A DNA stretch of 64,000 nucleotides from positions 14,706,174 to 14,770,173 of the forward strand of contig OX457047.1 in the NCBI GenBank assembly GCA_949752735.1. The letters are read 5' to 3'. Source of the stretch: Lumbricus terrestris. Its lineage: Eukaryota; Annelida; Clitellata; Crassiclitellata; Lumbricidae. Every line of letters starts with the position of its first letter. Positions within the stretch are counted from its first letter, which is position 1. This document shows, piece after piece, positions 50,301 to 62,566 of this stretch. The notes beneath the pieces are model-generated. The model did no database searches and was not told where the DNA came from. It saw only the letters and a program-made list of their open reading frames with translations. The position numbers and the translations under genes are program-made.

Positions 50301-51597
50301 GCAATGTTACTACAAAGTTTTGATTACAGCCAACCTTTATCATTATATTTTTTTAGCGAATTTTCCTCTTGACATCAGTTGCATGCAAAATAGTTACAGA
50401 AGTTAAGTTGATTAAGCCTTGGAATTAGCCGTCAAACATGATGATGAAGTACACATGTTTTTATTTTGCGAAAGATGTTTAATTAACTCATCTTCCAAAC
50501 ATCCATTAGTTAAAAGGTCGTCTGGTTCATTCCTTGGTTTGTTATAAAAACAATTGTCTCAACAACAAGACATACTACGGACAATCATCTTTACTCTGTA
50601 ACCTCAATTACATTCTGGACACCCACTGCCTTTACCCTGGCTCCATATTAATCAAGATGTTTCAACGCCATCAAGTCTCACATTTCTCAGAAAATACTCC
50701 AGCAGCTCTTCTCGAGTTTCAGAGACCAATTTTTTGCAGCTGGCTTCCTTACCAATGGTCTAAGCAAACTACTATAAAAATGCGGTTATTTTTAGACTTA
50801 TCTTTCAAAAAGCATACTTATGTGTAGTCAGTGTGACCATTCTTCTGAGGTGGTTCTTGACGTAAGCTTCTGAAGAGGTCTCTCCTTTCCACCCTGTCTA
50901 TACTTGAGTATACAGTTACCATGGTTTAATGCATTCCAATGAAGACTAATCCAATGATGAGTAAGGCAGTGGAAACGGGCATACTGGTACTCCACCAGGC
51001 AGATGAAAATGGAAGAGGGCTGTGGATGAGAGGAAGGAGAGGACCAGTGGAGACTTTGGTCTAAAGATGTCCTGTGAAGGTTAATGCATCGTTAAGTGAG
51101 CAAGAGAGATTGATCTGAGCGGAGTGGACATAAAACCCGTCTTCTGTTGGCACAACACGTAAATAAACGTCTGCTGCAGGCTGTTGAAAGAGCAAACCAT
51201 TGACCTCTGACCCTCTCACCCCCCCACCATCCACCCCCCCCCCCCACCGCTCCTCTCATCCAATCTGAGTCATCTCAGCTGGATGACAGAAAGTCGACAC
51301 CAACAAGCAAACAGGACAAATTAAAATCGAGAGTCTGCATTAGATTAAACTGACCAGTTAATCTACAACAATGTACAGACAGCAGACCAATGTAACATAA
51401 TATATCCAATTCAGTACCCAGCAGTCAAAGCACAAGCCATGGGCGCATTAAACAGAAACCATTGTGGTGTGAGCCAATCACAGCTGGAAATCTACACCAT
51501 GCATCTAACCACAAGAAAGTCAGACAACTGAGACGAAGTGGCACTGAACAGCAAATAACGGAATAGGCAAACTGGAAAATAGAAGAAGTCATGGAAG
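50301..51597. other. No gene seen
   Basis: Upstream or intronic DNA of Prickle. A C-rich patch lies at 51215-51250. Confidence 0.4.
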
Positions 51598-51862
51598 CAG
51601 TGGCATAGCCAGGAATTTATGATGGGGGGTTTGGGGGATTTTATGGCCTGGCCGGATGCCCTTCCTGACACCAGCCCAACAGTATTACAGTAAATAAAAA
51701 GGAAATAAAGTAACAAAGGGAATAAAATAAGAAAAACATTGTTACTATACAAGCAGTTGTTTTGTTTTTCTTATTTATGTAGATAAATAACCTTTTAAAA
51801 AAAACTTTTTTCCTAGGCCAATGGGGGGTTTAAACCCCGAAACCCCCTTGTCTACGCCACTG
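51598..51862. mobile_element. hAT-like MITE, CAGTGGCGTAG family, copy 2
   Basis: CAGTGGCATAGCCAGGAATT at the left and GGTTTAAACCCCGAAACCCC to CTACGCCACTG at the right. This is the element at 19103-19270 in opposite orientation, with about 100 bp more in the middle. Flanks CATGGAAG and CATAAAAG may be a decayed 8-bp duplication (two mismatches). Confidence 0.75.
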
Positions 51863-52833
51863 CATAAAAGCTATGAAAGGAATGACTTCTTCTTCTTCTA
51901 AGACTTGTTTGCTGCATTCTGCTTCTTCTGATTTCTAATCAACTGTCATGTGAAGATGAATGGTGGTAGAACCTAAAACAGTTGTAAGATCTGTGGGACG
52001 TTTAAGTCACCTTCTTCCACTACTTTGAGAGGTTCTTGTGATATGCTAAACAAATGGCCAGATACAAGCATGTACAAAATAATTGTACATGTGTGTACCT
52101 GCAACATGGAAGTCATGCAGGCCTTTCACTCTGGATAAGGATACCATGCTATTTGCACCATGAGAGCTCTTTCTGCTCGCCATGGCTCTGTTTTGCATGC
52201 ATTTAAAGACCATCATGTTTGATCATATTCTATTCTATTTTGAGATTTATAAAGGTGGTGCATATATAGTCTCGTGTAGTCAGGTCGGAGTACTTTTGAT
52301 CCGTTTTTGTAACGAAACATTATACAAATGAATACTTACAATTAAAGTATAGTGTGCCATATACTATAAGTCAAGACCTGTTGATGAAAGTGCACATACA
52401 AACATAAGTCAAGATCTGTTGATGAAAGTGCTCCCTTGTGAACCTTGACAGCAAAGTTTCTTTTTTCTAACATGCATACCCATGTCAAGAAACAACCAAA
52501 CATCTCCCAGACCTCAAAAAGATTCAAAGTGAATTTTTAAAAAAGGATAAAATTGTGCTTTCTAAAAAGAAAGCCAAATTTTCCATTCAGACTGGTGATG
52601 GCTGCTCAAAGCACAATGCTTAAGAGACAATCATTCTAAGCAGTTGGAACTAATTAAGCCAATTGTCTTATATAAGGAGACAGCAGATCAGCCCTTGCAT
52701 GACCTTCTCCACCTGAAAAGTGACCTTCCAGCCTATGAAGGTGATGGTCAATACTCTACCTTGCTCCTCAACCTCCAATGCAGCATAGACCATATTATAC
52801 AAATTTTTAATCGTAGGACATATTAAATGCTTT
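51863..52833. other. No gene seen
   Basis: A word 'agtcaagacctgttgatgaaagtgc' near 52369 is repeated near 52405. Otherwise unremarkable. Confidence 0.4.
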
Positions 52834-53006
<173 letters not shown>

Positions 53007-53526
53007 CCTAAGGCTACGGCTTATTCTGAAATGCCAGATGAAAGAGAGCAGTGATAGAATGAAATATTTATCAAATTTACATTGTTAACCTAGATGACCT
53101 GTAAACCACATTAACTGATCATAAAGCTTTGCATGCAAACGAACTTCATCATTGCATATAAATAATTATTAGATTTTCAAACAGACTTTCTGTTAAACTG
53201 AAAGCAGGCGCAAAGAGTTTAAAACATCCTTATGGCTGCAAAGCAATGATACAGATAATAGGGTAGTACTCTCACGGCCGAGTGTAAGTAACAGGTATAT
53301 ACAGCCGTCGCTCTATTCAGAGCTTTGCCTACTGAGAGAGAGACTGATGATTTATTTCTATGGCAACTGCAGACTAACAACAAGACACTCAGCTCTGCTC
53401 TGCTTAACGGCCACAGAATTCCTGTCCTACTTTCACATGATTCACAGGGATTGAACTTACAGCCAACTGCACAGCCATAGCTTAGCCTCCTGGTCTCTCT
53501 GAACTTATAAAACCTATTTGTATCAT

Positions 53527-53612
53527 CGTGGGTGGACTGGGAGCGCCTCTGAGTAGGCTTCTTAAAGGGATGCTACATAAGTTCTTCAAAATGAATGAAT
53601 GAATAATGCAGG
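53527..53612 (+). mobile_element. LINE/SINE 3' tail fragment
   Basis: GGGAGCGCCTCTGAGTAG, then TGCTACATAAG and AATGAATGAATGAA match the tails at 18975-19053 and 24611-24674. Confidence 0.7.
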
Positions 53613-53689
53613 TCATGAGGACAAACTCGTTTCGAAATTGTACCAACAAATTTCTCCCCAACGCAACAAGATAAAGTCATTCGTCTTCG

Positions 53690-54290
53690 ATCTACAGACA
53701 AAACAATAAGAAAACCTAAACGCAAAACGACCTCCAACTGTAAGCGAAGCCACAGTGAGCCGAGTTTTCTCTAAGCAGCAGCAGAGAAGGGAGTGCTCAG
53801 AGAAGTGGGAGCAGAGGAGGGACCAGAGGGTTTCGCTCATCGACCGATCAAAACATCGTATCAGGCATCAGAATTATCGTCACGACAGAAACAGAATTCG
53901 ATGCTCGCCCAATTGATCGCCGGCCGAAGCAACGATGAATCGCCTGAAGGCAAATAGCAGCCGCGAGCAAACAGTGCGTATACGATGACGACGATGACGA
54001 GATGGAAGATGGAGAGCGTCAATTCTGTCTTTGAGACGCGCTCGCTGTCTCAACGAAGGCGAACGATGGTGGATGGATCCATCGGACGAAATGATTTCTG
54101 ACTTCCGACATCAAGGGCTCGGTAAACTTGCGAAGAATGGACATCAAGATCAGGATAATGTTTTGAGAGCATTACTGACAGATTGTGGCGCGTCTTGTCG
54201 TCTGCACGAAGGATCGATAGCACTGCCATCGTTGTTTACACGTCATTGTTTACACGTCATTGTTTACGTCAATTGAAGTCTTTTTTTAGT
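53690..54290 (-). promoter_or_regulatory. CpG-richer patch, possible Prickle promoter/5' exon
   Basis: Many CG dinucleotides stand out against AT-rich flanks (for example 'gatcgccggccgaagc', 'gacgacgatgacgag'). It lies about 4 kb upstream of the PET exon. A first exon or promoter is plausible, but no donor or PET N-terminus could be identified. A word 'cattgtttacacgt' is repeated at 54230-54265. Confidence 0.3.
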
Positions 54291-54819
54291 ATAAATTACT
54301 GCACTTCTTTTGATCTCTCTCTAGTAACCTCACCATAACAATATTCATTTATTCAGCGCATTAAATTAAACAGCGCCTCTAATAGATAACTGCTCCATTA
54401 TAACTGAGTCGATTGGTCCGTTATGTTTATGCAACTCCAACATGACTCATTATCGCAGCAACCATTGTGATAATCATCATGACATGCAGCATATGCTCCA
54501 AATCATCATAATCAAGACAATGACGATGACAGCTAATCGCTAACACAATCATCACGATCATTAATGCCAACCACTGAATGATTTCTCACTTCCGACATCA
54601 CGACCATCTTCCATTTATAGGTTTTTGCTGAACAGCTTTCCAGGAATGAGCTGCAAATTCCAGTCCACACTGCAAGATTCATTGTGACGCTTAACAACGA
54701 CAGTTCACATACATCACATGCTTTCAATCAGCCAACTTGGACGACTTACATTGTGCTGTCCAAATCAAGACCTGGCGCTGCTTGGACCTTGTTCAGTAAG
54801 CTGACTGGTATACAAGGAC

Positions 54820-54820
<1 letters not shown>
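54291..54820. other. No gene seen
   Basis: AT-rich, with TCATCATGAC-type repeats. Confidence 0.4.

Positions 54821-54821
<1 letters not shown>

Positions 54822-54893
<72 letters not shown>
54822..54893. repeat. (AT)n microsatellite
   Basis: A perfect AT run of about 70 bp. Confidence 0.95.
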
Positions 54894-54897
<4 letters not shown>

Positions 54898-57327
54898 ACC
54901 TTTTGGTTTTGCCCATCAAATGGTCCAGCTTGGCAGTCTGGCAATGTCTTAGCATTAAAATTTTAGAATCCTAACAGCCAACTTCAGATATACACTAACC
55001 ATTGCTAACAACCAACAAAGTTTGAGATGCCAATGAAGATGCTTCTACTGGACGTTTTAGGTTACAGTTGAAGGAAGTTTACTCTTCTCACCAGCATAAT
55101 ATGTAATCTGGCATAATATTTTACATAGATGAAGTACATGGTCTGACAATCCTTCATATGGCAATCTTTGGATCTCACTTCATCCTTCAGTCCCATCATT
55201 CACAGTTATCACCGACTTCATCTTCTTCCACCAGTCTGTCCTCCTTTCAATGGGCAACCATTTTGAGGAGGTTTACTGACTTAGATTTTCATATATTTAG
55301 CCTGAGAATTAATTGACAATTTTGGCCTTTCTTGCCAGGTAGTCATGACAGTCTCTAATTAAGAATGTGTCCAACAGTGAATGAGAGTGACTAGCACATG
55401 AAACCCAACATGCCAATTATCAAGTTTCATCTAGACTCATCACAAGAACAGACAGCAACAGTGTCAGTACAAGTGCACTTGACTGTGACAGACGGAAGAA
55501 TGCAGACAGAGATGCAAGGTATCCCCTGTATTTCAGACTTAGTGGTCCCTGCAGAAACCCTTCAGCCAATCCAGATAAGCAATCATAGCTGTGTAAAAGT
55601 GTCTAAATGATTTTGTGTTTCTTTAGCTTTGGAATCTGACTGCACGTTGCTACTTTTCTTCCAAACCACCACATCTGACCCGCGACAGTATGCTTCATTC
55701 TACAGCAAAGTTAGCTATGAGGTCATCATAACGATCAGGAGCTTTGAAAAAACATTATTCTGATCAAGGGGGAAATTTAATCCAAACCTCCAGGTTGACA
55801 TTCCAGCAGGATAACTATCAGATACCTCGGCCATAACCACATAGCCACAAATCTACTTATATGACATCTTCATTGACCCGTTAAGGTCAGGTCAATGAAA
55901 ACAAATTTGATTTCTTTCAACAGCTGCAGTCGACTTTACAAAATGTTTCTGTGGACCAACTTCAGCCAACTGGTTTTTGTCAGCACTAAATTCACTGGAT
56001 GAAGGGTCCAGCTATGCATTGCCGAGTACTACACACCGATAAGATTTCATGCTGTCTGAGAATCAAATAAAACATTATTCAATCATCAACAGAGTAAATT
56101 TATTTGCATGGTATGAAAAGAGCCTTTCTCTCTGAAAAAAGTGTAGGTAAATGCATGCAAGCCTCTTGCCAGCATGTATGTAGGCACACTTCTTATCTTG
56201 ATATCCAGCTCACCAGCAATTAGTAATCTTCTCTTCAACAATTTATGTAAACAACTTGGTCATCTACACTAGTCTGTAGATGCAGGTAACTATGATCTTG
56301 CGTAGGACGAGGTCTACATCGAAGAAATATTTCCCGTACATTTTATGTAGTGCTCTGCTTTAAATAGCATAGAATGCATAAAACATGCAGCACTGAAGAC
56401 TCAAAAAACAAAAGAAAACAAATTCTGGACCATCTGCTAAACATTTGCTCTCAACGCTTAGCAATACAATCATGAATGAACAAGTAATTGGTTGAAAAAG
56501 ATGGCTGATGGCTTCCATCATTACACTGTACTACTTGAGTCTCACCATTCACGACTACTCACCTTTGTTTATCTAGACTTTTACTTCAGCATATGCAGCA
56601 ACAAATTACTGTTTACTGAATGCATATATGAGATAAGCTGAACATATCCAGCACCACCAATCTACCTTGATTCACACAGCGACATGATTTACTGCACACA
56701 CTTTCATATTGTACCATCTTGGGTATCTTCAGACGAAGATAATTTGTAGATTCATGTACCATGACATCATCAAGTAGTGTCTGCTTTCTACATCCTCCTC
56801 TCCATTCCTTCACCACATCCTCCTCTCCATTCCTTCACCACATGATTTTGTTTACTATTGGTATGTTGACTCTGTCTGTCTGATGGAGTCTGTCAAAATT
56901 TTACAAATACCGGTAGTAATATTGCATAACGCATAGCTATAAGACAACTTAATATATTTTAAGATACTGGGTAATATCTCAGAAGCTGAAGTACTGATGG
57001 AGTCATAGATATTAATTCATCCATCCATTTCAAGAATTCACATAGCGCGGCCGCTTCAAGAAGCCCACTTATTGGTGCTCTCGTCTTATACAAGTTTCAT
57101 CCAATTCAGCTGAATGAAGTTAAATAAATGAGTATTGCATGTTATTGTCTTCAATTAATTATCTTTTCTTATCTCAGTCAAAGGTCACAAAGTATCATTA
57201 CCATCATCATCAGCTCCTGAGCCCAGTCAATTGGCATGGATGGGTAAGAACAAATATCCATCATCCTCGGTCATTTGTCAAATTCATTTGCTAGAGTTAT
57301 AGTGGGAATGATGCATAAATCACAGCA
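54894..57327. other. No gene seen
   Basis: AT-rich. A 24-bp word 'cacatcctcctctccattccttca' is tandemly doubled near 56787-56840. Confidence 0.45.
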
Positions 57328-57357
57328 GTAGAGGAAATACAATGCAGTAAGCCCCTC

Positions 57358-57465
57358 CACGGTTTCTGGCCCGTCACTGTTTCTGGCCCACCACTGTTTC
57401 TGGCCCGTCACTGTTTCTGGCCCACCACTGTTTCTGGCCCGTCACTGTTTCTGGCCCGTCACGTG
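57358..57465. repeat. 17-bp outer tandem repeat, left arm
   Basis: Six units of the type TGTTTCTGGCCCGTCAC with GTC/ACC alternation. The mirrored array is at 62430-62537. Confidence 0.9.
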
Positions 57466-57672
57466 ACTGTATGACGTCATGTGTAATGTATACTCTCACG
57501 AATGACCCTTGTTTTTGGCCCTGTGGTTTATAAACCGTCACGCTTCACTGATCATGGTCTTTGATCCTTTCTTGTGATCTTTTATTCTTTTGTATTGGAC
57601 GCTGAAGGGATGCTGCAGGGGATGGGGAAGGGAAGGGGAAGGGCTGGGGAAGGCGATGCGGGCCCCTCCCCT

Positions 57673-57725
57673 CCCCCTAACCCTAACCCTAACCCTAACA
57701 CTAACCCTAACCCTAACCCTAACCC
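57673..57725. repeat. Telomere-like (CCCTAA)n, left arm
   Basis: About eight CCCTAA units including one variant, CACTAA. This is the animal TTAGGG telomere motif, at an interstitial site within the transposon. Confidence 0.9.
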
Positions 57726-58350
57726 CCTCGTCAGCATCTTTCGATTTTCAGCAGCTGCTACAGCTGCTTAGTCATTCTCAACTCAGTTCTTTTAAAGAAT
57801 CACAATTTATATGGCGCCACATGCACTATAAGATGCGTACTATTTTAAAACTATAAGAGCAATGTTTCGATTTTAAAATTCTGTACAAGGCTTTTTTCTG
57901 TTCATTTCTTTGACTTGTGAGCGATTCTCTTCTCATTTCTTTTAAAATGGTAGATTCTTTATAGGACATGCACTGTAAGACATGTTCGATTTTTAAGATT
58001 CTGTTTTGATTTGTAAGGTATTTTCGACTCATTTCTTTTAAAACGGTAGTTTGCTTTATAGAACACGTACTATTTTAAAATTATAAGAGGCATCTTTCGT
58101 TTTTAAGACTCTGGCCCTGTAAGACATGCACTATTTTAAAATTATAAGAGGCATGGGTCGATTTGTAAGGAATTCGCCAGACAATTCTTTTAAAACGGTG
58201 GATTGCTTTTACTATTTTAAAATTATAAGAGGCATTTTTCGATTTTTAAGTTTCTGTTTTGACTTGCGAGGAATTCTTTATGCCCACACACACACGCGCA
58301 CACATACGCACCCGCACACACACACACACACACACGCGCACACACATACG

Positions 58351-59213
58351 GTTTGCGCGTTTTAAGTTGGCGAAATATGGGGTGGGGGAGAGTGTGCAGG
58401 CTTAGATTTTGCGGAAACAAAAGATGTGAAGCACTTGCGATGAGTCATCGATTTCAGCAAAGTTCGAATATATCGAGCGAAGAATGCAAGTTAGGGTTGT
58501 GAGCGCCATATTACAAGGTGAATTAGGTGTAGCTGACACGCGTTACTTGGTCGAAACCGGCGTTCGACAAATCAAAAATGCTAAGTTCCTAAATTTTTGC
58601 AGGGCAAATTCGCGCGCGGCGGTCCCTTTCGTGCGCTGAGGCGGCGGCGGCGCGGCGTCCCATCCATCTCGTGCGACTTCGACTCCAGCGGCGTGACGAC
58701 GGATGCGACATGCGCTCCCAATTAGATCAAGCTTTGACCCGTACAAGCTAAAGTCGAATACGCCCCGACACAAATCTTTCAATAATTTCCATAACCCACA
58801 ATACGCATGAGCCTTTAGCTTCATACGAGTCAAAGCACGATCGATTGGGTGCACATGTCGCGGCCGTCGCCTCGCTGCTGGAGCCGAAGTCGCCCGTGAG
58901 GGTCGGGGCGCATCGCCGCCGCCGCCGCAGCGCACGAAGGGTGCCGCCGCGCAAATTTGCCCTGCAAAAATTTTGGAACTTAGCATTTTCGACTTGTCGA
59001 ACGCAGGTTTCGGCCAAGCGGCGCGTGTTCGTTACACCTAATTCAACTTGTAATATGGCGCTCGCAACCCTAAATTGCATTCTTCGCTCGATATATTCGA
59101 ACTTTGCTGAAATCGATGACTCATCGCAAGTGCTTCACATCTTTTGTTTCCGCAAAATCTAAGCCTGCACACTCTCCCCCACCCCATATTTCGCCAACTT
59201 AAAACGCGCAAAC
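58351..59213. repeat. Nested inner palindrome, GC-rich core
   Basis: Begins GTTTGCGCGTTTTAAGTTGG and ends CCAACTTAAAACGCGCAAAC. Arms of about 400 bp (58351 to ~58757 and ~58815 to 59213) match as reverse complements with many substitutions, so they look older than the outer arms. The inner part is strongly CpG- and GCC-rich ('gcggcggcggcgcggcg'). Open frames here are short and differ between arms. Confidence 0.85.
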
Positions 59214-59700
59214 CTAAAAAGTCGTGTAATACGCCGCCTGCAAACCTAACTTTGCCAAAATTGCTGTCATATTGCAAACAATGAACATCTTTGTTTCCAC
59301 AAACTGAAGAATGTGCCCCTCTCCGCACCCCACGCTTTGCATCTTACATCGTTCGCCATGCAATCTCTGCATTTCATACTTAGCGAATTTGCCTGTTTGA
59401 AATCGTATATTGGTAATGGCATGCGTCTGACTTTGAAATAATTCGAAAAATCCAAGTCCTATTCGCTCGCACAACTATCATACTTATCATTTTGCCTGTG
59501 CCAATGTTCAATTCCTGCAACTTTGCAACTATCAATTTCGAGCACTTGTCTTATACAGAGTGCATTCTTCGTTGTTTCATGTGTCCTTACTACCTTAATT
59601 TAGAAAAATTGTACAAAGTATATATCTGGAACTTAGAAATTATAAGAGCTCATGTGTGTGTGGGTTCAAAAGATTGACTGTGCATTACCTTGCAGTGGGA
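59214..59700. other. Foldback interior, no gene seen
   Basis: AT-rich DNA with short open frames without a domain. Confidence 0.5.
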
Positions 59701-59711
59701 AATTTGGCTGT

Positions 59712-59719
59712 ATGTGTGC

Positions 59720-59764
<45 letters not shown>

Positions 59765-59900
59765 TGAGTGTGCGTGTGTGTTAAAGATTGAGCGTGCATT
59801 ATCTTGTAGTGGGAAAGTTGTTTGTGTGTGATAGATATTTGGACTTAGACTCGTAAGAAATGCTGTGTATGTGTGCGTGTGTTTGCGTGTTTGTGTGTAT
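59712..59900. repeat. (TG)n tracts in foldback
   Basis: TGTGTG runs interspersed with a duplicated word (about 'tgcattaccttg(c/t)agtgggaaa'). Confidence 0.8.
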
Positions 59901-59914
59901 GATGTAGAAAGGCG

Positions 59915-60735
59915 GCCATGTTGTCTCCGGCTGATAGCACTGCTGGCCGATACATCGATTTTTGTGTTTCTGTGTGCAAGGAATTGAGAAATGTTGCCAT
60001 CTTGGACGTGAAAGGTTGAAGTATTTGTCGGTTTTTGAGTTTGTGTTCACAAGAAAGTTAGAAATATCGCCATCTTGGGATTGGCATGTTGAGGTATTCG
60101 TCGGTTTTTGAGTTCGTATGTGCAAGAAAGTTAGAAATATCGCCATCTTGGGATTGGAAGGTTGAGGTATTCGTCGGTTTATGAGTTCGTGTGTGCAAGA
60201 AAGTTAGAAATATTGCCATCTTGGGATTGGCATGTTGAGGTATTCGTCGGTTTTTGAGTTCGTGTGTGCAAGAAAGTTAGAAATATCGCCATCTTGGGAT
60301 TGGAGGGTTGAGGTATTCGTCGGTTTATGAGTTCGTGTGTGCAAGAAAGTTAGAAATTTCGCCATATTGTTAGTGAAATGTTGCAAGGTTCTTAAGTTTT
60401 TGAGTTTTTGTGTACAAGGAAATGGGAAATGTCACCATAATGGGAGTGGAAGGATGAAGTATTCGTCGGTTTTAGAGTTCGTGTATGCAAGAAAGTTAGC
60501 AATGACCCCATATTCCGAAAGGAAGGCTGAGCGATTCGTCGGTTTTTGAGTTCGAGTGTGCAAGGAAGTAAGAAATGTTGCCATCTTCCAAAAGGCCTGT
60601 TGCAGGATTCGTTGATTTTTGAGTTCGTGTGTGCAAGAAAGTTAGAAATATCGCCATCTTGGGATTGGAAGGTTGCGCGTTTCTTCGGTTTTTGGGTTTG
60701 TGCTTGCTTGAAATGTAAGAAATATAGAAGAAATA
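59915..60735. repeat. 73-bp tandem repeat array in foldback
   Basis: The word GCCATCTTGGGATTGG recurs every 73 bp (about 59998, 60071, 60144, 60217, 60290, 60363, 60435, 60508, 60581, 60654), about 11 units. The shared core is 'tattcgtcggtttttgagttcg' and 'gtgcaagaaagttagaaat'. The middle copies are nearly identical and the outer ones diverged. Confidence 0.92.
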
Positions 60736-61090
60736 TATATGAAAATGGCGCTTGTCTGCTATAGTTTGCTTAGTATTGTAACAAAATCTGAATAAATGTT
60801 ATAATTTAGTATAATTTAATTGTATTTATTGCTGTTATATGTATATTTTCGAATAAAATAGCGAATATTGGGAATATTTTTGGTAAATATGTATGAATTA
60901 TATTCTTCTGAGTGGGTCATGTTAAGGATTTAGCAGTTGCTAGATGCTTAAATTTTATACATGTATGCCAAATTTGTGTGTGTGGAGTGAAGGCTTGGAG
61001 GTTTGGAGGGTGGGGTGGCGTGTGTGTGGGATTTCTCGCCTTCTGATTAGTCGCTCACTAGGTTTCAAGCTTTCTGATTGGCCAGTTCTT
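60736..61090. other. Foldback interior, AT-rich
   Basis: No gene or repeat recognised. Confidence 0.5.
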
Positions 61091-61450
61091 GTGTGTAAAA
61101 TGTATAATTGTGGGTGGGGAGGGGTGGAATGGAGGGTTGGAGGGTGAGGTTGAATGCTGTGGAGGCTGTGAGATGCCATGCCTATGGAATATAGCCTCCT
61201 GTTTGCGTCCTCTCTAAGTTTCTCGCTTCCATAATGTTCAGCTCATGTGTGTAAAATGAATAATTGTGCGTGGGGAGGGGTGGAATGGAGGGTTGGAGGG
61301 TGAGGTTGAATGCTGTGGAGGCTGTGAGATGCCATGCCTATGGAATATAGCCTCCTGTTTGCGTCCTCTCTAAGTTTCTCGCTTCCATAATGTTCAGCTC
61401 ATGTGTGTAAAATGAATATTTGTGGGTGGGGGAGGGGTGGAATGGAGGGT
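61091..61450. repeat. ~154-bp tandem repeat, 2.3 units, in foldback
   Basis: TGTGTGTAAAATG(T/A)ATAATTGTG starts near 61091, 61246 and 61401. Whole units share 'gccatgcctatggaatatagcc'. Confidence 0.85.
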
Positions 61451-61501
61451 TGGATGATGAGGTTGAAGGGTGTGGATGGATAGTCTGTGCAGTTTCTTGT
61501 T

Positions 61502-61504
<3 letters not shown>

Positions 61505-61585
<81 letters not shown>
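61505..61585. repeat. (TG)n at inner edge of right arm
   Basis: A perfect TG run of about 80 bp; the left-arm counterpart is a shorter CA run near 58317-58335. Confidence 0.9.
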
Positions 61586-61587
<2 letters not shown>

Positions 61588-62566
61588 GGTGCGTATGTGT
61601 GCGCGTGTGTGTGTGGGCATAAAGAATTCCTCGCAAGTCAAAACAGAAACTTAAAAATCGAAAAATGCCTCTTATAATTTTAAAATAGTAAAAGCAATCC
61701 ACCGTTTTAAAAGAATTGTCTGGCGAATTCCTTACAAATCGACCCATGCCTCTTATAATTTTAAAATAGTGCATGTCTTACAGGGCCAGAGTCTTAAAAA
61801 CGAAAGATGCCTCTTATAATTTTAAAATAGTACGTGTTCTATAAAGCAAACTACCGTTTTAAAAGAAATGAGTCGAAAATACCTTACAAATCAAAACAGA
61901 ATCTTAAAAATCGAACATGTCTTACAGTGCATGTCCTATAAAGAATCTACCATTTTAAAAGAAATGAGAAGAGAATCGCTCACAAGTCAAAGAAATGAAC
62001 AGAAAAAAGCCTTGTACAGAATTTTAAAATCGAAACATTGCTCTTATAGTTTTAAAATAGTACGCATCTTATAGTGCATGTGGCGCCATATAAATTGTGA
62101 TTCTTTAAAAGAACTGAGTTGAGAATGACTAAGCAGCTGTAGCAGCTGCTGAAAATCGAAAGATGCTGACGAGGGGGTTAGGGTTAGGGTTAGGGTTAGT
62201 GTTAGGGTTAGGGTTAGGGGGAGGGGAGGGGCCCGCATCGCCTTCCCCAGCCCTTCCCCTTCCCTTCCCCATCCCCTGCAGCATCCCTTCAGCGTCCAAT
62301 ACAAAAGAATAAAAGATCACAAGAAAGGATCAAAGACCATGATCAGTGAAGCGTGACGGTTTATAAACCACAGGGCCAAAAACAAGGGTCATTCGTGAGA
62401 GTATACATTACACATGACGTCATACAGTCACGTGACGGGCCAGAAACAGTGACGGGCCAGAAACAGTGGTGGGCCAGAAACAGTGACGGGCCAGAAACAG
62501 TGGTGGGCCAGAAACAGTGACGGGCCAGAAACCGTGGAGGGGCTTACTGCATTGTATTTCCTCTAC
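61581..62566 (-). repeat. Foldback right arm
   Basis: The reverse complement of 57328-58319. It carries the mirrored TTAGGG repeats at 62176-62220, including the variant GTGTTA unit, and the mirrored 17-bp array. Confidence 0.92.

Larger units (their letters stand above)
57328..58319 (+). repeat. Foldback left arm
   Basis: In order: terminal GTAGAGG..., the 17-bp array, GTGACGTCA-like sequence, a G-rich block, CCCTAA repeats and a series of 'ttttaaaattataagaggcat' related units, ending near TACGCACCCGCACAC. The reverse complement is at 61581-62566; the lengths differ by 6 bp, matching one extra CCCTAA unit here. Confidence 0.92.
57328..62566. mobile_element. 5.2-kb foldback DNA transposon with ~1-kb inverted arms
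   Basis: The ends are inverted and begin GTAGAGGAAATACAATGCAG. The left arm (57328-58319) and right arm (61581-62566) are near-identical reverse complements; the same 68-codon open frame occurs in both. An exact 8-bp duplication, TCACAGCA, flanks the unit (57320-57327 and 62567-62574), showing insertion as one piece. The outer part of each arm is a 17-bp tandem array. The middle holds a nested palindrome and tandem arrays. No transposase is encoded, so movement must be non-autonomous. The plan resembles foldback elements such as sea-urchin TU and Drosophila FB; I cannot assign the superfamily. Confidence 0.9.

Noticed and set aside
58543..59328. Several 96-147-codon frames in the inner palindrome
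   Set aside because: Overlapping frames occur on both strands of a GC-rich palindrome with no conserved domain; they are not a transposase.
59915..60735. CRISPR-like regular repeats
   Set aside because: The units are contiguous 73-bp tandem copies without unique spacers, in an animal genome.
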